Assembly: GCA_025454835.1 (NCBI GenBank) | Contig: JALONQ010000004.1 | Span: forward strand, 175,144 to 224,369 | Direction: 5' to 3' | DNA length: 49,226 nt | Source: Bacteroidota bacterium | Lineage (GTDB): Bacteria; Bacteroidota; Ignavibacteria; UBA10030 | Shown here: in pieces, positions 36,613-44,322 of the stretch | How the letters are laid out: each line of letters starts with the position of its first letter | Numbering within the stretch: the stretch's first letter is position 1 | Notes under the pieces: generated by a model | Database searches by the model: none | What the model saw: the letters and a program-made list of their open reading frames with translations, nothing else | What the model was told of the DNA's origin: nothing | Translations under genes and position numbers: made by a program

Positions 36613-38010
36613 GTGTCCTCCTCTGACTCCTACAGAGACCGCCTGGGCCTTGTCACCGAAGAAGGCGCGCGAAGCTGGATCTACCCCAAGCAGCCGTCGG
36701 GCCGTTACTACACTGCCCGCACGATCCTGAGCTTCCTCCTTCTGGCCGTGCTGTTCGGAACGCCGTTGATCAAGATCGACGGCCATCCGTTCATGATGTT
36801 CAACGTCGTCGAAGGCCAGTTCATCCTGTTCGGCGCCGGATTCGGCACGCACGACTTCTTCATCCTCGGATTGCTGACGATCTCGTTCATCGTCTTCATT
36901 CTCCTGTTCACCGTCGTGTTCGGCCGGCTGTTCTGCGGATGGGTCTGTCCGCAGACAGTGTTCATGGAGATGGTCTTCCGGAAGATCGAGTACTGGCTTG
37001 AGGGAGATTTCCGCGAGCAACAGCGGCTCAACGCGGCCCCGTGGACGGCCGGCAAGGCCGCCCGGAAGCTGACGAAGTATGGCATCTTCTTTGCGATCGC
37101 CTTCCTGATCGGCAACACTCTGCTCGCCTGGATCATCGGCGTCGACCAGTTGTGGAAGATCGTCACCGACCCGCCGGCGGAGCACGTCGCCGGCCTGACA
37201 GCCATGTTCGTCTTCAGCGGCATCTTCTACTGGATCTTCGCCTGGTTCCGCGAGCAGGCGTGCATTCTCGTCTGTCCCTACGGGCGGCTCCAGGGGGTCC
37301 TGCTCGACAAGGACTCGATCGTCATCGCGTACGACCGGGTGCGCGGCGAACCGCGCGGCAAGCTCACGAAGGGTGAGGAGCGGACGAAGGGAGACTGCAT
37401 CGACTGCGGCCTGTGCGTCGACGTCTGTCCGACCGGCATCGACATTCGGAACGGCACGCAGCTCGAATGCGTCAACTGCACCGCCTGCATCGACGCGTGC
37501 GACCCGGTGATGGACAAGATCGGCAAACCGCGCGGGCTTATCCGCTATGACTCGGAGAACAACATCGTCAACAAGGTCCGGAAGATCTGGACTCCACGCG
37601 TCGTCGGCTACACAGCGGTCCTGACGGTCCTCGTCGGTCTCCTCACATACCTGCTGACGACCCGGTCGTTGTTCGATGCGACGATCCTCCGGTCGCCCGG
37701 GATGTTCTTCCAGGAACAGACGGACGGCCGCGTGAGCAACATCTATGACGTGAAGGTGACGAACAAGACGTTCGAGGCGGCGACGGTCAGCATCCGCGTG
37801 GAGAGCGACCCGAATGCCGAGGTGCGCTTCATCGGCGGCGACCTGGCGGTGGGGCCTCAGCAAGCGATCCAGGGCAAGGCGATGATCCTTCGCGACCGGG
37901 CGTCGATCACCAAGATGAGCATGCCGTTGCAGATCGGCGTGTATGTCGGCAACGAACGTGTGGCGGGAACGGGGACGACTTTTCTGGGACCAACTATAGG
38001 AAGTAAGTAG
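36613..38010 (+). CDS. ccoG: cbb3 oxidase assembly ferredoxin CcoG
   Basis: 465 residues from a GTG start. Several membrane helices, the FCGWVCPQ motif, and a bacterial ferredoxin domain with two 4Fe-4S sites (CIDCGLCVDVCPTG from residue 262, CVNCTACIDACDP). A C-terminal Ig-like FixG_C domain (NIYDVKVTNKTFEAATVSI) is present. CcoG reduces Cu(II) to Cu(I) during CuB delivery to CcoN. The C-terminal residues and stop codon run directly into a word array. Confidence 0.93.
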   Translation: MSSSDSYRDRLGLVTEEGARSWIYPKQPSGRYYTARTILSFLLLAVLFGTPLIKIDGHPFMMFNVVEGQFILFGAGFGTHDFFILGLLTISFIVFILLFTVVFGRLFCGWVCPQTVFMEMVFRKIEYWLEGDFREQQRLNAAPWTAGKAARKLTKYGIFFAIAFLIGNTLLAWIIGVDQLWKIVTDPPAEHVAGLTAMFVFSGIFYWIFAWFREQACILVCPYGRLQGVLLDKDSIVIAYDRVRGEPRGKLTKGEERTKGDCIDCGLCVDVCPTGIDIRNGTQLECVNCTACIDACDPVMDKIGKPRGLIRYDSENNIVNKVRKIWTPRVVGYTAVLTVLVGLLTYLLTTRSLFDATILRSPGMFFQEQTDGRVSNIYDVKVTNKTFEAATVSIRVESDPNAEVRFIGGDLAVGPQQAIQGKAMILRDRASITKMSMPLQIGVYVGNERVAGTGTTFLGPTIGSK

Positions 38011-38166
38011 TAAGCAGGCCATTGAGGAAGGATTCCAGTAGAAGCAGGCAGTAGGCAGGTTCGTTCAGGCCCGATCAGGCGGAAGTCGAGGGACAAAGAT
38101 CAGCGATCTGTTGCTTTGGACTCAACCTGCAGCGTCCTGAGTGTACCTGCTTACTGCATACTACAT
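38001..38166. repeat. Word-array inverted repeat between ccoG and ccoH
   Basis: Left words AGTAAGTAG, AGTAAGCAGG (38009-38018), AGAAGCAGGCAGTAGGCAGG; right words CCTGCTTACT (38146-38155) and GCATACTACA. The right arm is the reverse complement of the left. The centre of about 90 bp is unique. Confidence 0.78.
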
Positions 38167-38186
38167 GTGAACTTCAGACGACTTCA

Positions 38187-38639
38187 ATGAAACGCACTTG
38201 GGAATTCGCCGTTGCCGGTTTCTTCCTCTTCTTCATCCTTGGCGTGCTCGCGGTCGCATTTCTCACGCTCGACGACCGTAACGACCTGGTCACCGAGCAC
38301 TACTACGACGCCGAGATCCAGTACCAGCAACAGATCGACCGGGTCGACCGGACGAAAGCCCTGAATGAACAGCCGAGCATTGAACTTGTCGCTGAAGGGG
38401 TCAGGATCCGGTTCCCGAAGGAATTTCAGCGCGGCGATCTGACGGGAACGGTCCATGTCTACCGTCCCGATGACAAGCGACTGGACTTGATGATCCCCAT
38501 CGGCCCCGATTCAGCCAATCGCCAACTCATCCCGATCGGCCTTCTGCAGCCGGGATCGTGGAATGTGCAGGTGATGTGGAATGGGAGGAGCGTGGGGTAT
38601 TACAGTGAAGGGAAGTTCTTGGTGGGAAGCACTCGGTAG
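38187..38639 (+). CDS. ccoH: cbb3 oxidase assembly protein CcoH/FixH
   Basis: 150 residues. One N-terminal membrane helix (FAVAGFFLFFILGVLAVAFLTL-like), then the FixH motif LVTEHYYDAEIQYQQQIDRVDR and a periplasmic beta domain (GTVHVYRPDDKRLDLMIPI, LQPGSWNVQVMWNGRSVGYYSE). FixH/CcoH interacts with CcoP during assembly. Position after ccoG is canonical. Confidence 0.9.
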   Translation: MKRTWEFAVAGFFLFFILGVLAVAFLTLDDRNDLVTEHYYDAEIQYQQQIDRVDRTKALNEQPSIELVAEGVRIRFPKEFQRGDLTGTVHVYRPDDKRLDLMIPIGPDSANRQLIPIGLLQPGSWNVQVMWNGRSVGYYSEGKFLVGSTR

Positions 38640-38837
38640 GAATTTCGGAATGCGGAATGTCGATTTCGGATTATCGGTGAAGATTTCACGCTAATATTCC
38701 GAAATCCTCAATTCGAAATCCGCTATCCTCACTGCGTACTCACATTTACCATATCGGATCATCGGCAAAGACCTCCGACAGCTAATCCGCAATCCCCGAT
38801 CCGCAATCCGCAATCCCCGATCCGCAATCCGCAATCC
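38640..38837. repeat. Word-array inverted repeat and 21-bp tandem repeat before the TauE-like gene
   Basis: Left words GGAATTTCGG, AATGCGGAATG, GATTTCGGA (38662-38670) face right words TCCGAAATC (38698-38706), AATTCGAAATCCGC. Two perfect 21-bp units, starting CCCCGATCCG, occupy 38794-38835, next to the AGGAG of the following gene. Confidence 0.85.
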
Positions 38838-38849
38838 TAGGAGCATTCC

Positions 38850-39542
38850 ATGGACCTCCTCACCGCGTTTTCCATTGGTGCATTAGGTAGTCTCCATTGC
38901 GTCGGCATGTGCGGACCGCTCGCGCTGGCACTGCCGATCGGCGCCGGCTCGACCGTGACGTTCCTCGTCGGCCGCGTTCTCTACAACGTCGGCCGAGTCG
39001 CGACCTACGGCGTGATGGGGTTGCTGGCCGGGCTCATCGGACAGAAGATCGTCTTCTACGGCTTCCAGCAGACCGTCAGCATCGCGGCCGGTGCGTTGAT
39101 GATCGGCGCGTATGCCTTCCCGGTCCTGATCGGACGTCACCTTGCCAAGCTTTCCTTCCTCAACGCCCTTTCCAACCGCGTTCAGACCGCCTTCGCGAAC
39201 CTGCTCGCCCGCCGATCCGTGCTGACGATGTTTCTCATCGGCCTTGTCAACGGCCTGCTGCCCTGTGGATTGGTCTATGTCGCGCTGGCGGGATCGGCCT
39301 TGACCGGAGATCCGCTACGCGGAGCGCTCTATGCCTCCGTGTTCGGCCTCGGAACGGTCCCGATGATGTTCGTCGTGTCGATCCTTGGCCGCCGCGTATC
39401 GCCAGACCTTCGCCGCCGCATCGCGAGACTCGTGCCCGTGTTCATGATCGCCTTGGGTGCGCTGTTCATTCTGCGCGGGATGAACTTGGGGATCCCGATG
39501 GTGAGTCCCAAGGTGGGAGTGGAAACACAAAGGCATTATTGA
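38850..39542 (+). CDS. TauE/SafE-like (DsbD_2) membrane protein of the cbb3 locus
   Basis: 230 residues with about six membrane helices and the hallmark GALGSLHCVGMCGPLALALP near the N-terminus, plus a second conserved GLVNGLLPCGLVYVALAGSA. The paired Cys motifs occur in the sulfite-exporter/DsbD_2 group that is regularly placed at the end of ccoGHIS clusters and is linked to copper handling or oxidase assembly. The ATG follows AGGAG. Transported substrate is not determined; a role in oxidase maturation is inferred from position. Confidence 0.85.
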   Translation: MDLLTAFSIGALGSLHCVGMCGPLALALPIGAGSTVTFLVGRVLYNVGRVATYGVMGLLAGLIGQKIVFYGFQQTVSIAAGALMIGAYAFPVLIGRHLAKLSFLNALSNRVQTAFANLLARRSVLTMFLIGLVNGLLPCGLVYVALAGSALTGDPLRGALYASVFGLGTVPMMFVVSILGRRVSPDLRRRIARLVPVFMIALGALFILRGMNLGIPMVSPKVGVETQRHY

Positions 39543-39553
39543 AAGAGGCATTT

Positions 39554-39675
39554 CGCGCAGAGCCCGCAGCGAGCGCAAAGACCGCAGAGAAAGAAAGCGA
39601 TGTCGTGACTCGATTTTTTCTGATAGGTCCACACTTCGTTCTACGATGTGCTCTGCGACCGCTGCGTTCTCCGCG
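39554..39675. repeat. CGCAGAG/CGCAAAG word-array inverted repeat
   Basis: Left words GCGCAGAGCCCGCAGCGAG, GCGCAAAGACCGCAGAG (39554-39588); right arm CTCTGCGACCGCTGCG, TTCTCCGCG (39651-39675) reads as their reverse complement. Same word type as 13280-13343. Confidence 0.72.
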
Positions 39676-39677
39676 TC

Positions 39678-39716
39678 CCTGCCTGCCGGTTCGATGCGCT
39701 CTCAGCGGCAGGCAGG
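39678..39716. repeat. CCTGCCTGCCG inverted repeat
   Basis: CCTGCCTGCCG (39678-39688) and CGGCAGGCAGG (39706-39716) are perfect 11-bp reverse complements with a 17-nt loop. Confidence 0.9.
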
Positions 39717-39729
39717 TCTGCGTGCCATC

Positions 39730-39804
39730 TTATCTTCTTCCGAGCACCGAGATCCGATACGACACTCCCACCCCGATGAACCACGGTTTCGGCTCCGTCG
39801 TCAC
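39730..39804 (-). pseudogene. Duplicated C-terminal fragment of the neighbouring barrel gene
   Basis: The minus frame encodes VTTEPKPWFIGVGVSYRISV plus four residues and a TAA at 39730-39732. The end of the intact gene at 39883 reads LTTNPKPWFVGVGISYRFAF plus two residues. The shared PKPWF-GVG-SYR core and equal spacing to the stop show a paralogous tail. No upstream part of such a gene exists here; a CCCTTCGAC-type repeat abuts it directly. Remnant of a tandem duplicate. Confidence 0.75.
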
Positions 39805-39862
39805 CCTTCGACTTCGCCGCGTGTACGGGATGGTCTACTGACGCGGCTGCGCTCAGGGTGAC
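39800..39862. repeat. CCCTTCGAC/CTCAGGGTGAC inverted repeat
   Basis: GTCACCCT (39800-39807) and AGGGTGAC (39855-39862) form the outer stem, CCGCG and CGCGG the inner one, with TCGACTTCG opposite CTGCGCTC as an internal loop. Same type as 27190-27300. Confidence 0.78.
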
Positions 39863-39882
39863 TGTGCGCCCTTGAGCAGCCT

Positions 39883-40641
39883 CTACTTCGTAAACGCAAA
39901 CCGATATGAAATCCCGACTCCGACGAACCAAGGTTTCGGGTTCGTCGTCAACCCCAGCCCCAACGCCGCGTCGAGCTGGAGATCATCGTTCGCCAGCCAC
40001 GTCACACCGCCATTGATGCGGTGGTCTGACGCCGTTCCGTCCTCCGAAACGAACCCATAGACCTCACCGTACCATCCCACATCCTCTGTCAGCGACGAAC
40101 CAAGAGCCGCTGTGTAGATCGCGACCGCCGGACCGCCACCGGCATCCCACTCTATACCCGCGGTCACTCCCAACCTCCAGTTTTCGCCCAAGGGTGTCGC
40201 AGCCGTCATTCGTATCAACGGTGCTGCCCGCGATCTTTTGAAGACGGCCGACGCCAGATGCGGTAGTTGCAGATGCGCAATGAACGACAAGGCGGATGCT
40301 CCGTCGTCCGACCGCCAGAGCCCGGCCTTGAATCCGAACTCCATCGGTAGAATGCCCCGGATCGTCGGCGCGCCGTACGAAGACATCGTGACGGGCTCGA
40401 GCACGGTCCGGACCTCGAGCCGATCGCTCACGCCAAACCTGAGCAGCGTTGAATGATGTGCGACGAGCGACATCCCGCCTTCACGCTCGGAGGCGACACC
40501 ATCTTCCCCCTGCACGTGCTTCGCGGACGAAAGCGAAATCGCTTCGGTCTGGATCTGGCCGGTCGGCCTCAATGGGACCAAAACTGTGCAACTGCGCAGA
40601 AATGGACGCGCGATCATCAGTATCATTGTAGGTCGGTTCAT
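39883..40641 (-). CDS. Outer-membrane barrel protein, phenol MetA-degradation transporter-like
   Basis: 252 residues. The pattern QTEAISLSSAKHVQGEDG, LLRFGVSDRLEVRTVLEPV, GFKAGLWRSDDGASALSFIAHLQLP and the terminal SDHRINGGVTWLANDDLQLDAALGLGL...KPWFVGVGISYRF is that of the Phenol_MetA_deg (transporter) outer-membrane family common in Bacteroidota. The N-terminus (MILMIARPFLRSCTVLVPL) may serve as signal peptide but is not ideal. A 22-bp palindrome lies 13 bp upstream of the ATG and a duplicated tail fragment lies downstream. Substrate unknown; a link to phenol from tyrosine phenol-lyase would be speculation. Confidence 0.78.
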   Translation of the reverse strand: MNRPTMILMIARPFLRSCTVLVPLRPTGQIQTEAISLSSAKHVQGEDGVASEREGGMSLVAHHSTLLRFGVSDRLEVRTVLEPVTMSSYGAPTIRGILPMEFGFKAGLWRSDDGASALSFIAHLQLPHLASAVFKRSRAAPLIRMTAATPLGENWRLGVTAGIEWDAGGGPAVAIYTAALGSSLTEDVGWYGEVYGFVSEDGTASDHRINGGVTWLANDDLQLDAALGLGLTTNPKPWFVGVGISYRFAFTK

Positions 40642-40653
40642 CCTTCCTTCTCA

Positions 40654-40675
40654 TGATTCTCATTTGTGAGAATCA
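40654..40675. promoter_or_regulatory. Perfect 22-bp palindrome, candidate Fur-family operator
   Basis: TGATTCTCA (40654-40662) and TGAGAATCA (40667-40675) are perfect 9-bp arms around TTTG. Half-sites with TGAGAAT resemble Fur-superfamily boxes. It lies between two divergent genes, 13 bp from the barrel gene start and 72 bp from the membrane protein start. Confidence 0.6.
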
Positions 40676-40746
40676 ACACATGTGCTCCGAACACCACAAC
40701 GCAAGTGGGATGTTTCTCCTCGCACGCGGAATTGCTATACTCTCGC

Positions 40747-42165
40747 ATGGCAAACTCATCCACCATCTTCCTCTCCCTCTTCGGAGGGGTCTTTCTTCTG
40801 GCCGGACTCGCGATGCTCATCTCGGGCCTGGGCGATATCGGAGTCGCCGAGAACGACGATCAGTGGGTCCTCGTCGTCATGGGGATCATCTTCGCCGCAG
40901 CTGGCGGGGCGGTCATCGCGGCGGGCTTCCGACATGGGGCCGAGGTCAAGGCGATCGAGGCGGCGAAGCAGCGCCATCCGTCTGAACCTTGGATGTGGGA
41001 ACGCACGTGGACCTCGCGCCGGATCGAGCATGACGCGGGTTCGACCACGGTCGCGCTCTGGGCCTTCGCTCTCATCTGGAACGCCATCGTGATCACCGCC
41101 GGCATTCTCGGGTGGGAGGAAATGGCCGCTCAGGTCTCTGAGGAACCCGCCGTACTGTTCGTGCTCCTCTTCCCCGTCGTCGGCATCGGTGTCTTCATCG
41201 CCGCCGTCCGCTCGACGATGCAGTGGCGCCGGTTCGGTACCTCGGCTTTGGTGCTGCGGCGCATCCCGGTCGCATTGGGCCGCGACTTCACGGGGACGCT
41301 CGAACTGCCTGCCGACGTTCGCGAAGCGGACGAGATCATGGTCTCCTTGCGGTGTCTCCGGACCACGAAAAGCGGAAAGAATACCTCGACGGCCGTCATC
41401 TGGAGCGACGAGCAGCGGTATCCGCGCACGTTGATCGGTTCCGGCCCCTCCGGCCCAACGTTGGCTGTCAGCTTCCGCGTACCCGCCGACGAGCCCGAGA
41501 CCTCCGTTGGGAGCGGCTATCCGTCGATCCGCTGGGAACTGAACGTCTCCGCCGCCGTCGCCGGCGTCGACTTTGGCGCTTCATACCGCCTGCCGGTCTT
41601 CCGGACGCACGACACGCACGAGCCCGGTGCTTCATCCGAGGAGGCCCCGAGTCCCCGCGCTGAGCGCGCGTTCGGTGTGGTGGAGCGCACGATCGTACGC
41701 CAACGCGGGGCCGACGGATCGTCGGTCTGGCACTATCCCCCGTTGCGGGCCCCGTCGGCGGCCGTCTTCCTGACCGGATTCACGATCGTCTGGAGCGTGG
41801 TCGTGTACTTCCTGGCCTCGTCGGACGCCCCCGGGATCTTCACCGCCCTCTTCGGCTTCTTCGAGATCCTGCTCATCATGGGAACGGTGGATGTTCTGCT
41901 GGGACGCGTGACCGTGACCATCGACCGTCGTGGGATGAGCGTCCTGGGCGGACCGGGATTCTCGATGAATACGCGCGTCGTGCCTCTGGCCGACGTGCAG
42001 CAGTTTCGGGTCAAGGGCGGCATGACCGTCGGCTCGACGGTGTATCATTCGATCGAAGCGTCACTGGCCAACGGGAAGACGGTGACGGTGGGCAAGTACC
42101 TCCGGTCGAGAGCGGAAGCCGAAGAGATTGTGGAGGAAATGGAGGAAGAGTTGAAGAGGGGGTGA
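40747..42165 (+). CDS. Multi-span membrane protein, DUF3592-like, unknown function
   Basis: 472 residues from the ATG at 40747. Two N-terminal helices (IFLSLFGGVFLLAGLAMLISGLG, VLVVMGIIFAAAGGAVIAAG), two more near residues 110-160, a soluble beta-rich domain of about 150 residues (DFTGTLELPADVREADEIMV, AVSFRVPADEPETSVGSG), two further helices, and a C-terminal PH-like beta segment (RVTVTIDRRGMSVLGG, VPLADVQQFRVKGG). The layout is typical of DUF3592-type envelope proteins. The C-terminus is acidic (EEIVEEMEEELKRG). The longer upstream frame crosses the palindrome and is not used. Confidence 0.72.
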   Translation: MANSSTIFLSLFGGVFLLAGLAMLISGLGDIGVAENDDQWVLVVMGIIFAAAGGAVIAAGFRHGAEVKAIEAAKQRHPSEPWMWERTWTSRRIEHDAGSTTVALWAFALIWNAIVITAGILGWEEMAAQVSEEPAVLFVLLFPVVGIGVFIAAVRSTMQWRRFGTSALVLRRIPVALGRDFTGTLELPADVREADEIMVSLRCLRTTKSGKNTSTAVIWSDEQRYPRTLIGSGPSGPTLAVSFRVPADEPETSVGSGYPSIRWELNVSAAVAGVDFGASYRLPVFRTHDTHEPGASSEEAPSPRAERAFGVVERTIVRQRGADGSSVWHYPPLRAPSAAVFLTGFTIVWSVVVYFLASSDAPGIFTALFGFFEILLIMGTVDVLLGRVTVTIDRRGMSVLGGPGFSMNTRVVPLADVQQFRVKGGMTVGSTVYHSIEASLANGKTVTVGKYLRSRAEAEEIVEEMEEELKRG

Positions 42166-42179
42166 GGGGAGGGGGAGAG

Positions 42180-42260
42180 TGAGCGGGGAGCGGTGATCGG
42201 GGATTGGGGATTCGGTATTGGGTATCAGCGATCGGGTATCGGTGATCGGGAGTGAACGGT
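42180..42260. repeat. GATCGGG/GGGGATT word array, left arm
   Basis: Words GATCGGGGATTGGGGATTCGG, GTATTGGGTAT, GATCGGGTATCGGTGATCGGG. A segment at 42198-42222 matches the reverse complement of 42919-42944 over its first 18 positions with one change. Confidence 0.8.
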
Positions 42261-42514
42261 TGAGAGCGAAGCTGACCAGAAAGCGCGGGGCGAAGAGGGC
42301 GCCGCTACGACAAGGGCGGCTGGTTCCGAGGGATGAGGTGGCGAGACCGGCAACGGTCGCTCCGGAAGAACCGCCGCTGTACTGCGATTTCACATGCCCG
42401 AAGGCTGACTTCCCTCCCGCTGATGCGGTGGGCGCGTGCCGGAGAGAGCAGGCGGTTTGGTGCAGCGTGCTGAGGGAGTTCAATACGAAGAACAGCAGGT
42501 GCAAAGCGAAGTAA
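42242..42514 (+). CDS. Small cysteine-rich protein, unknown function
   Basis: About 90 residues if started at GTG 42242; a TTG at 42218 and a TTG further on are alternatives, and the N-terminal codons run through a word array, so the start is uncertain. The C-terminal half is distinctive: YCDFTCPKADFPPADAVGAC, then RREQAVWCSVLREFNTKNSRC, five cysteines with CxxxC spacing and an acidic DFPPADAVGACR core. This looks like a conserved metal-binding or disulfide module rather than random coding. Family not recognised. Confidence 0.6.
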   Translation: MIGSERLRAKLTRKRGAKRAPLRQGRLVPRDEVARPATVAPEEPPLYCDFTCPKADFPPADAVGACRREQAVWCSVLREFNTKNSRCKAK

Positions 42515-42631
42515 GATATGTTAAGTAAGATATTTTAGATACAGCGCGAATTGGGGGCCGCGCAGAGACTCCAAGTGGCTTCCCGTCCGCGCCTTATCTT
42601 TCACTTCACCCTTTTCACTTACTACTTTTCC

Positions 42632-42820
42632 TCAGTCTTCGTGTTCCGCCGCCGCCATGCCTTCCGCTCCGGGGAGCTTTCCGACGAGCGCTTGAGGATT
42701 ATGGATCAGCACCGGCAGGTGTTGCGGACAGATGAGGAAAGACCTGTCCTGATACGAAAGTGTGATCAGCGGAACCTCGGACTGGGTCCGGCCGCAGGCG
42801 AGACAGGTGGGTGTAGGCAT
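42632..42820 (-). CDS. Small zinc-ribbon-like protein
   Basis: 62 residues from the ATG at 42820. CLACGRTQSEVPLITLSYQD, then SFLICPQHLPVLIHNPQALV: a CxxC pair and a CPQHLPxLIH segment give a Cys2-Cys/His metal site in a short stand-alone protein. The even spacing and the LIH-x-P-x-x-L tail suggest a real conserved gene. It faces the cysteine-rich gene (convergent) and both lie between inverted word arrays. Confidence 0.65.
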   Translation of the reverse strand: MPTPTCLACGRTQSEVPLITLSYQDRSFLICPQHLPVLIHNPQALVGKLPGAEGMAAAEHED

Positions 42821-42884
42821 TAATGGAGTACCAAGTAGGTAGATGGAAGTAGTCAGACTGAAGCACAAATTACGGCTGCCCTAT

Positions 42885-42957
42885 TCTAGTTTCAGGTTTC
42901 GAATTCCAGGCTCCGAGTCCCGGGTTCCGAGTCCCCAATCCCCGACTACCACCCCCA
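42885..42957. repeat. CCGAGTCCC word array, right arm
   Basis: Words AGTTTCAGGTTTCGAATTCC, GGCTCCGAGTCCC, GGGTTCCGAGTCCCC, AATCCCCGAC. It is the inverted counterpart of 42180-42260 and abuts the GH47 stop codon. Confidence 0.75.
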
Positions 42958-44283
42958 TCAGTTCTTTCGATACGGATGAGCCTCCGTATTCAGCACATGC
43001 GCATCCAGATCGAACGCGCTCTTCTCCGCGAACAGCAGATACAGATACTTCAACGTCTCCGCAAAGAAGAAGCTCTCCATCGCATCCTTTTTTTCCTTCG
43101 TCACGACGTTCTTCAGATGCGCGAAGCCGGCATCAGTCCGGCAGTAGCTCACCAGGTCCCGGTAGAACGTTTCCCCCATCTCACGATAGACCGGGTCTCC
43201 GGTCGTTCTCCACAGATAGTACGCTGATTCGATGATCTCGGGCCGAAGTGGATATCCGGGATGGACGACGGTCATCGCCCCATAGTCCAATCCCTCCGGC
43301 TCGATGCCATGCAGGTTCCACATCCGATAGCCCGATGATTGCAGCGCCTTCGCACGCTTCAGATCCCCTCCCAGCAGGAGCATGCCCGGCATGAACGCCT
43401 CGAGCGCGCCGTAACGCCGGCTCATCCGCACGCCGGTCTGCATGTTCACCCGTCCGTACCACAACGATCCGTTCACCGTGTCGGCCACGTAACGATTCAC
43501 CGCCGTCATGTGCACATCGTACATCCGCCGGAGCGAGGAGTCGCCGAAGAGGATCGATCCCTTCAGGAGATACTCGTAGTACGAATCGATGGCTCCACCG
43601 ACATGGCTGGAGGTGTTCGTCCAATCGCCCGAGACCACATCGATCCAGGTGCCGACAAGGTCGATCGAGGAACGACGGTCGAACAAGACGTCGACGGCGC
43701 GTCTCGCCTTCTGAGCGTACACCGGATCTCCCGTGTGCCGGCTCAGCATTCCGAACTCGAGCAGGAGCGTCCCGATCTCCGCCGGATTGTTGACGGAATC
43801 GCGGACGGCACCCGTCTGCAGATGCACGAAGCGGAACGGCAGTCCGGTGGGGCTGTCGAAGATGGGCATCAACCGATCGCCGAGATCTCTGGCCGACGCG
43901 AGGAATCTCGGATCGCCGTCGAGTTCGTACGCCGACAGCAATCCGCCCAGGAGACGTATCACCACTTCGAACGCCTGCACCTCCGCGTCGACGTCGAACG
44001 TCAGCCGGCTCAGGATCAGTTGCTTCGCTTCCGCGGCTTCGTCCCTCAATCCCATCATGAGCATCGTGTCGAACGCGTCGACCGGGGTCATGAGGAGCGA
44101 TGTGCGATACCAGTCGTGAGGAGTGCGGCTCAATGGCTTGAGCGCATCGTGTCCCCAGGCATGCGCGCGGTATCCGTTCCACGCATGACGGAATTGCGCC
44201 ACGACCGAATCAGCATAGGGCGAGCGGTCCTGGGCGAGAGCGGGAACGACAAGGACGACCAGAAGGAGGCTGCGGAAGAGCAT
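42958..44283 (-). CDS. Glycoside hydrolase family 47 (alpha-1,2-mannosidase-like), secreted
   Basis: 441 residues. Signal peptide LLLVVLVVPALAQ. The family signatures are present: FRHAWNGYRAHAWGHDALKPLS near the N-terminus, DAFDTMLMMGL (TPVDAFDTM), FEVVIRLLGGLLSAYEL, the acidic GTLLLEFGML, LRPEIIESAYYLWRTTGD with a catalytic-type Glu pair, and the terminal TEAHPY with the calcium-binding Thr433. GH47 enzymes are inverting alpha-mannosidases best known from eukaryotic ER and Golgi N-glycan trimming; bacterial members exist but are uncommon. Likely acts on extracellular mannose-containing glycans. Confidence 0.9.
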   Translation of the reverse strand: MLFRSLLLVVLVVPALAQDRSPYADSVVAQFRHAWNGYRAHAWGHDALKPLSRTPHDWYRTSLLMTPVDAFDTMLMMGLRDEAAEAKQLILSRLTFDVDAEVQAFEVVIRLLGGLLSAYELDGDPRFLASARDLGDRLMPIFDSPTGLPFRFVHLQTGAVRDSVNNPAEIGTLLLEFGMLSRHTGDPVYAQKARRAVDVLFDRRSSIDLVGTWIDVVSGDWTNTSSHVGGAIDSYYEYLLKGSILFGDSSLRRMYDVHMTAVNRYVADTVNGSLWYGRVNMQTGVRMSRRYGALEAFMPGMLLLGGDLKRAKALQSSGYRMWNLHGIEPEGLDYGAMTVVHPGYPLRPEIIESAYYLWRTTGDPVYREMGETFYRDLVSYCRTDAGFAHLKNVVTKEKKDAMESFFFAETLKYLYLLFAEKSAFDLDAHVLNTEAHPYRKN

Positions 44284-44322
44284 TGCGAAGGAGGATGGAA
44301 AGGCGCAAGCGGAGAGTCTCGA

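Larger units (their letters stand above)
39543..39882. other. Intergenic region built of nested repeats and a gene fragment
   Basis: The 340 bp between the TauE-like gene and a minus-strand barrel gene contain, in order, a CGCAGAG word-array inverted repeat, a CCTGCCTGCCG inverted repeat, a 25-codon tail fragment of a barrel gene, and a CCCTTCGAC-type inverted repeat. No intact gene is seen. Confidence 0.8.

Noticed and set aside
36565-38022. Minus-strand 485-codon frame over ccoG
   Set aside because: Antisense shadow; ccoG has intact ferredoxin motifs.
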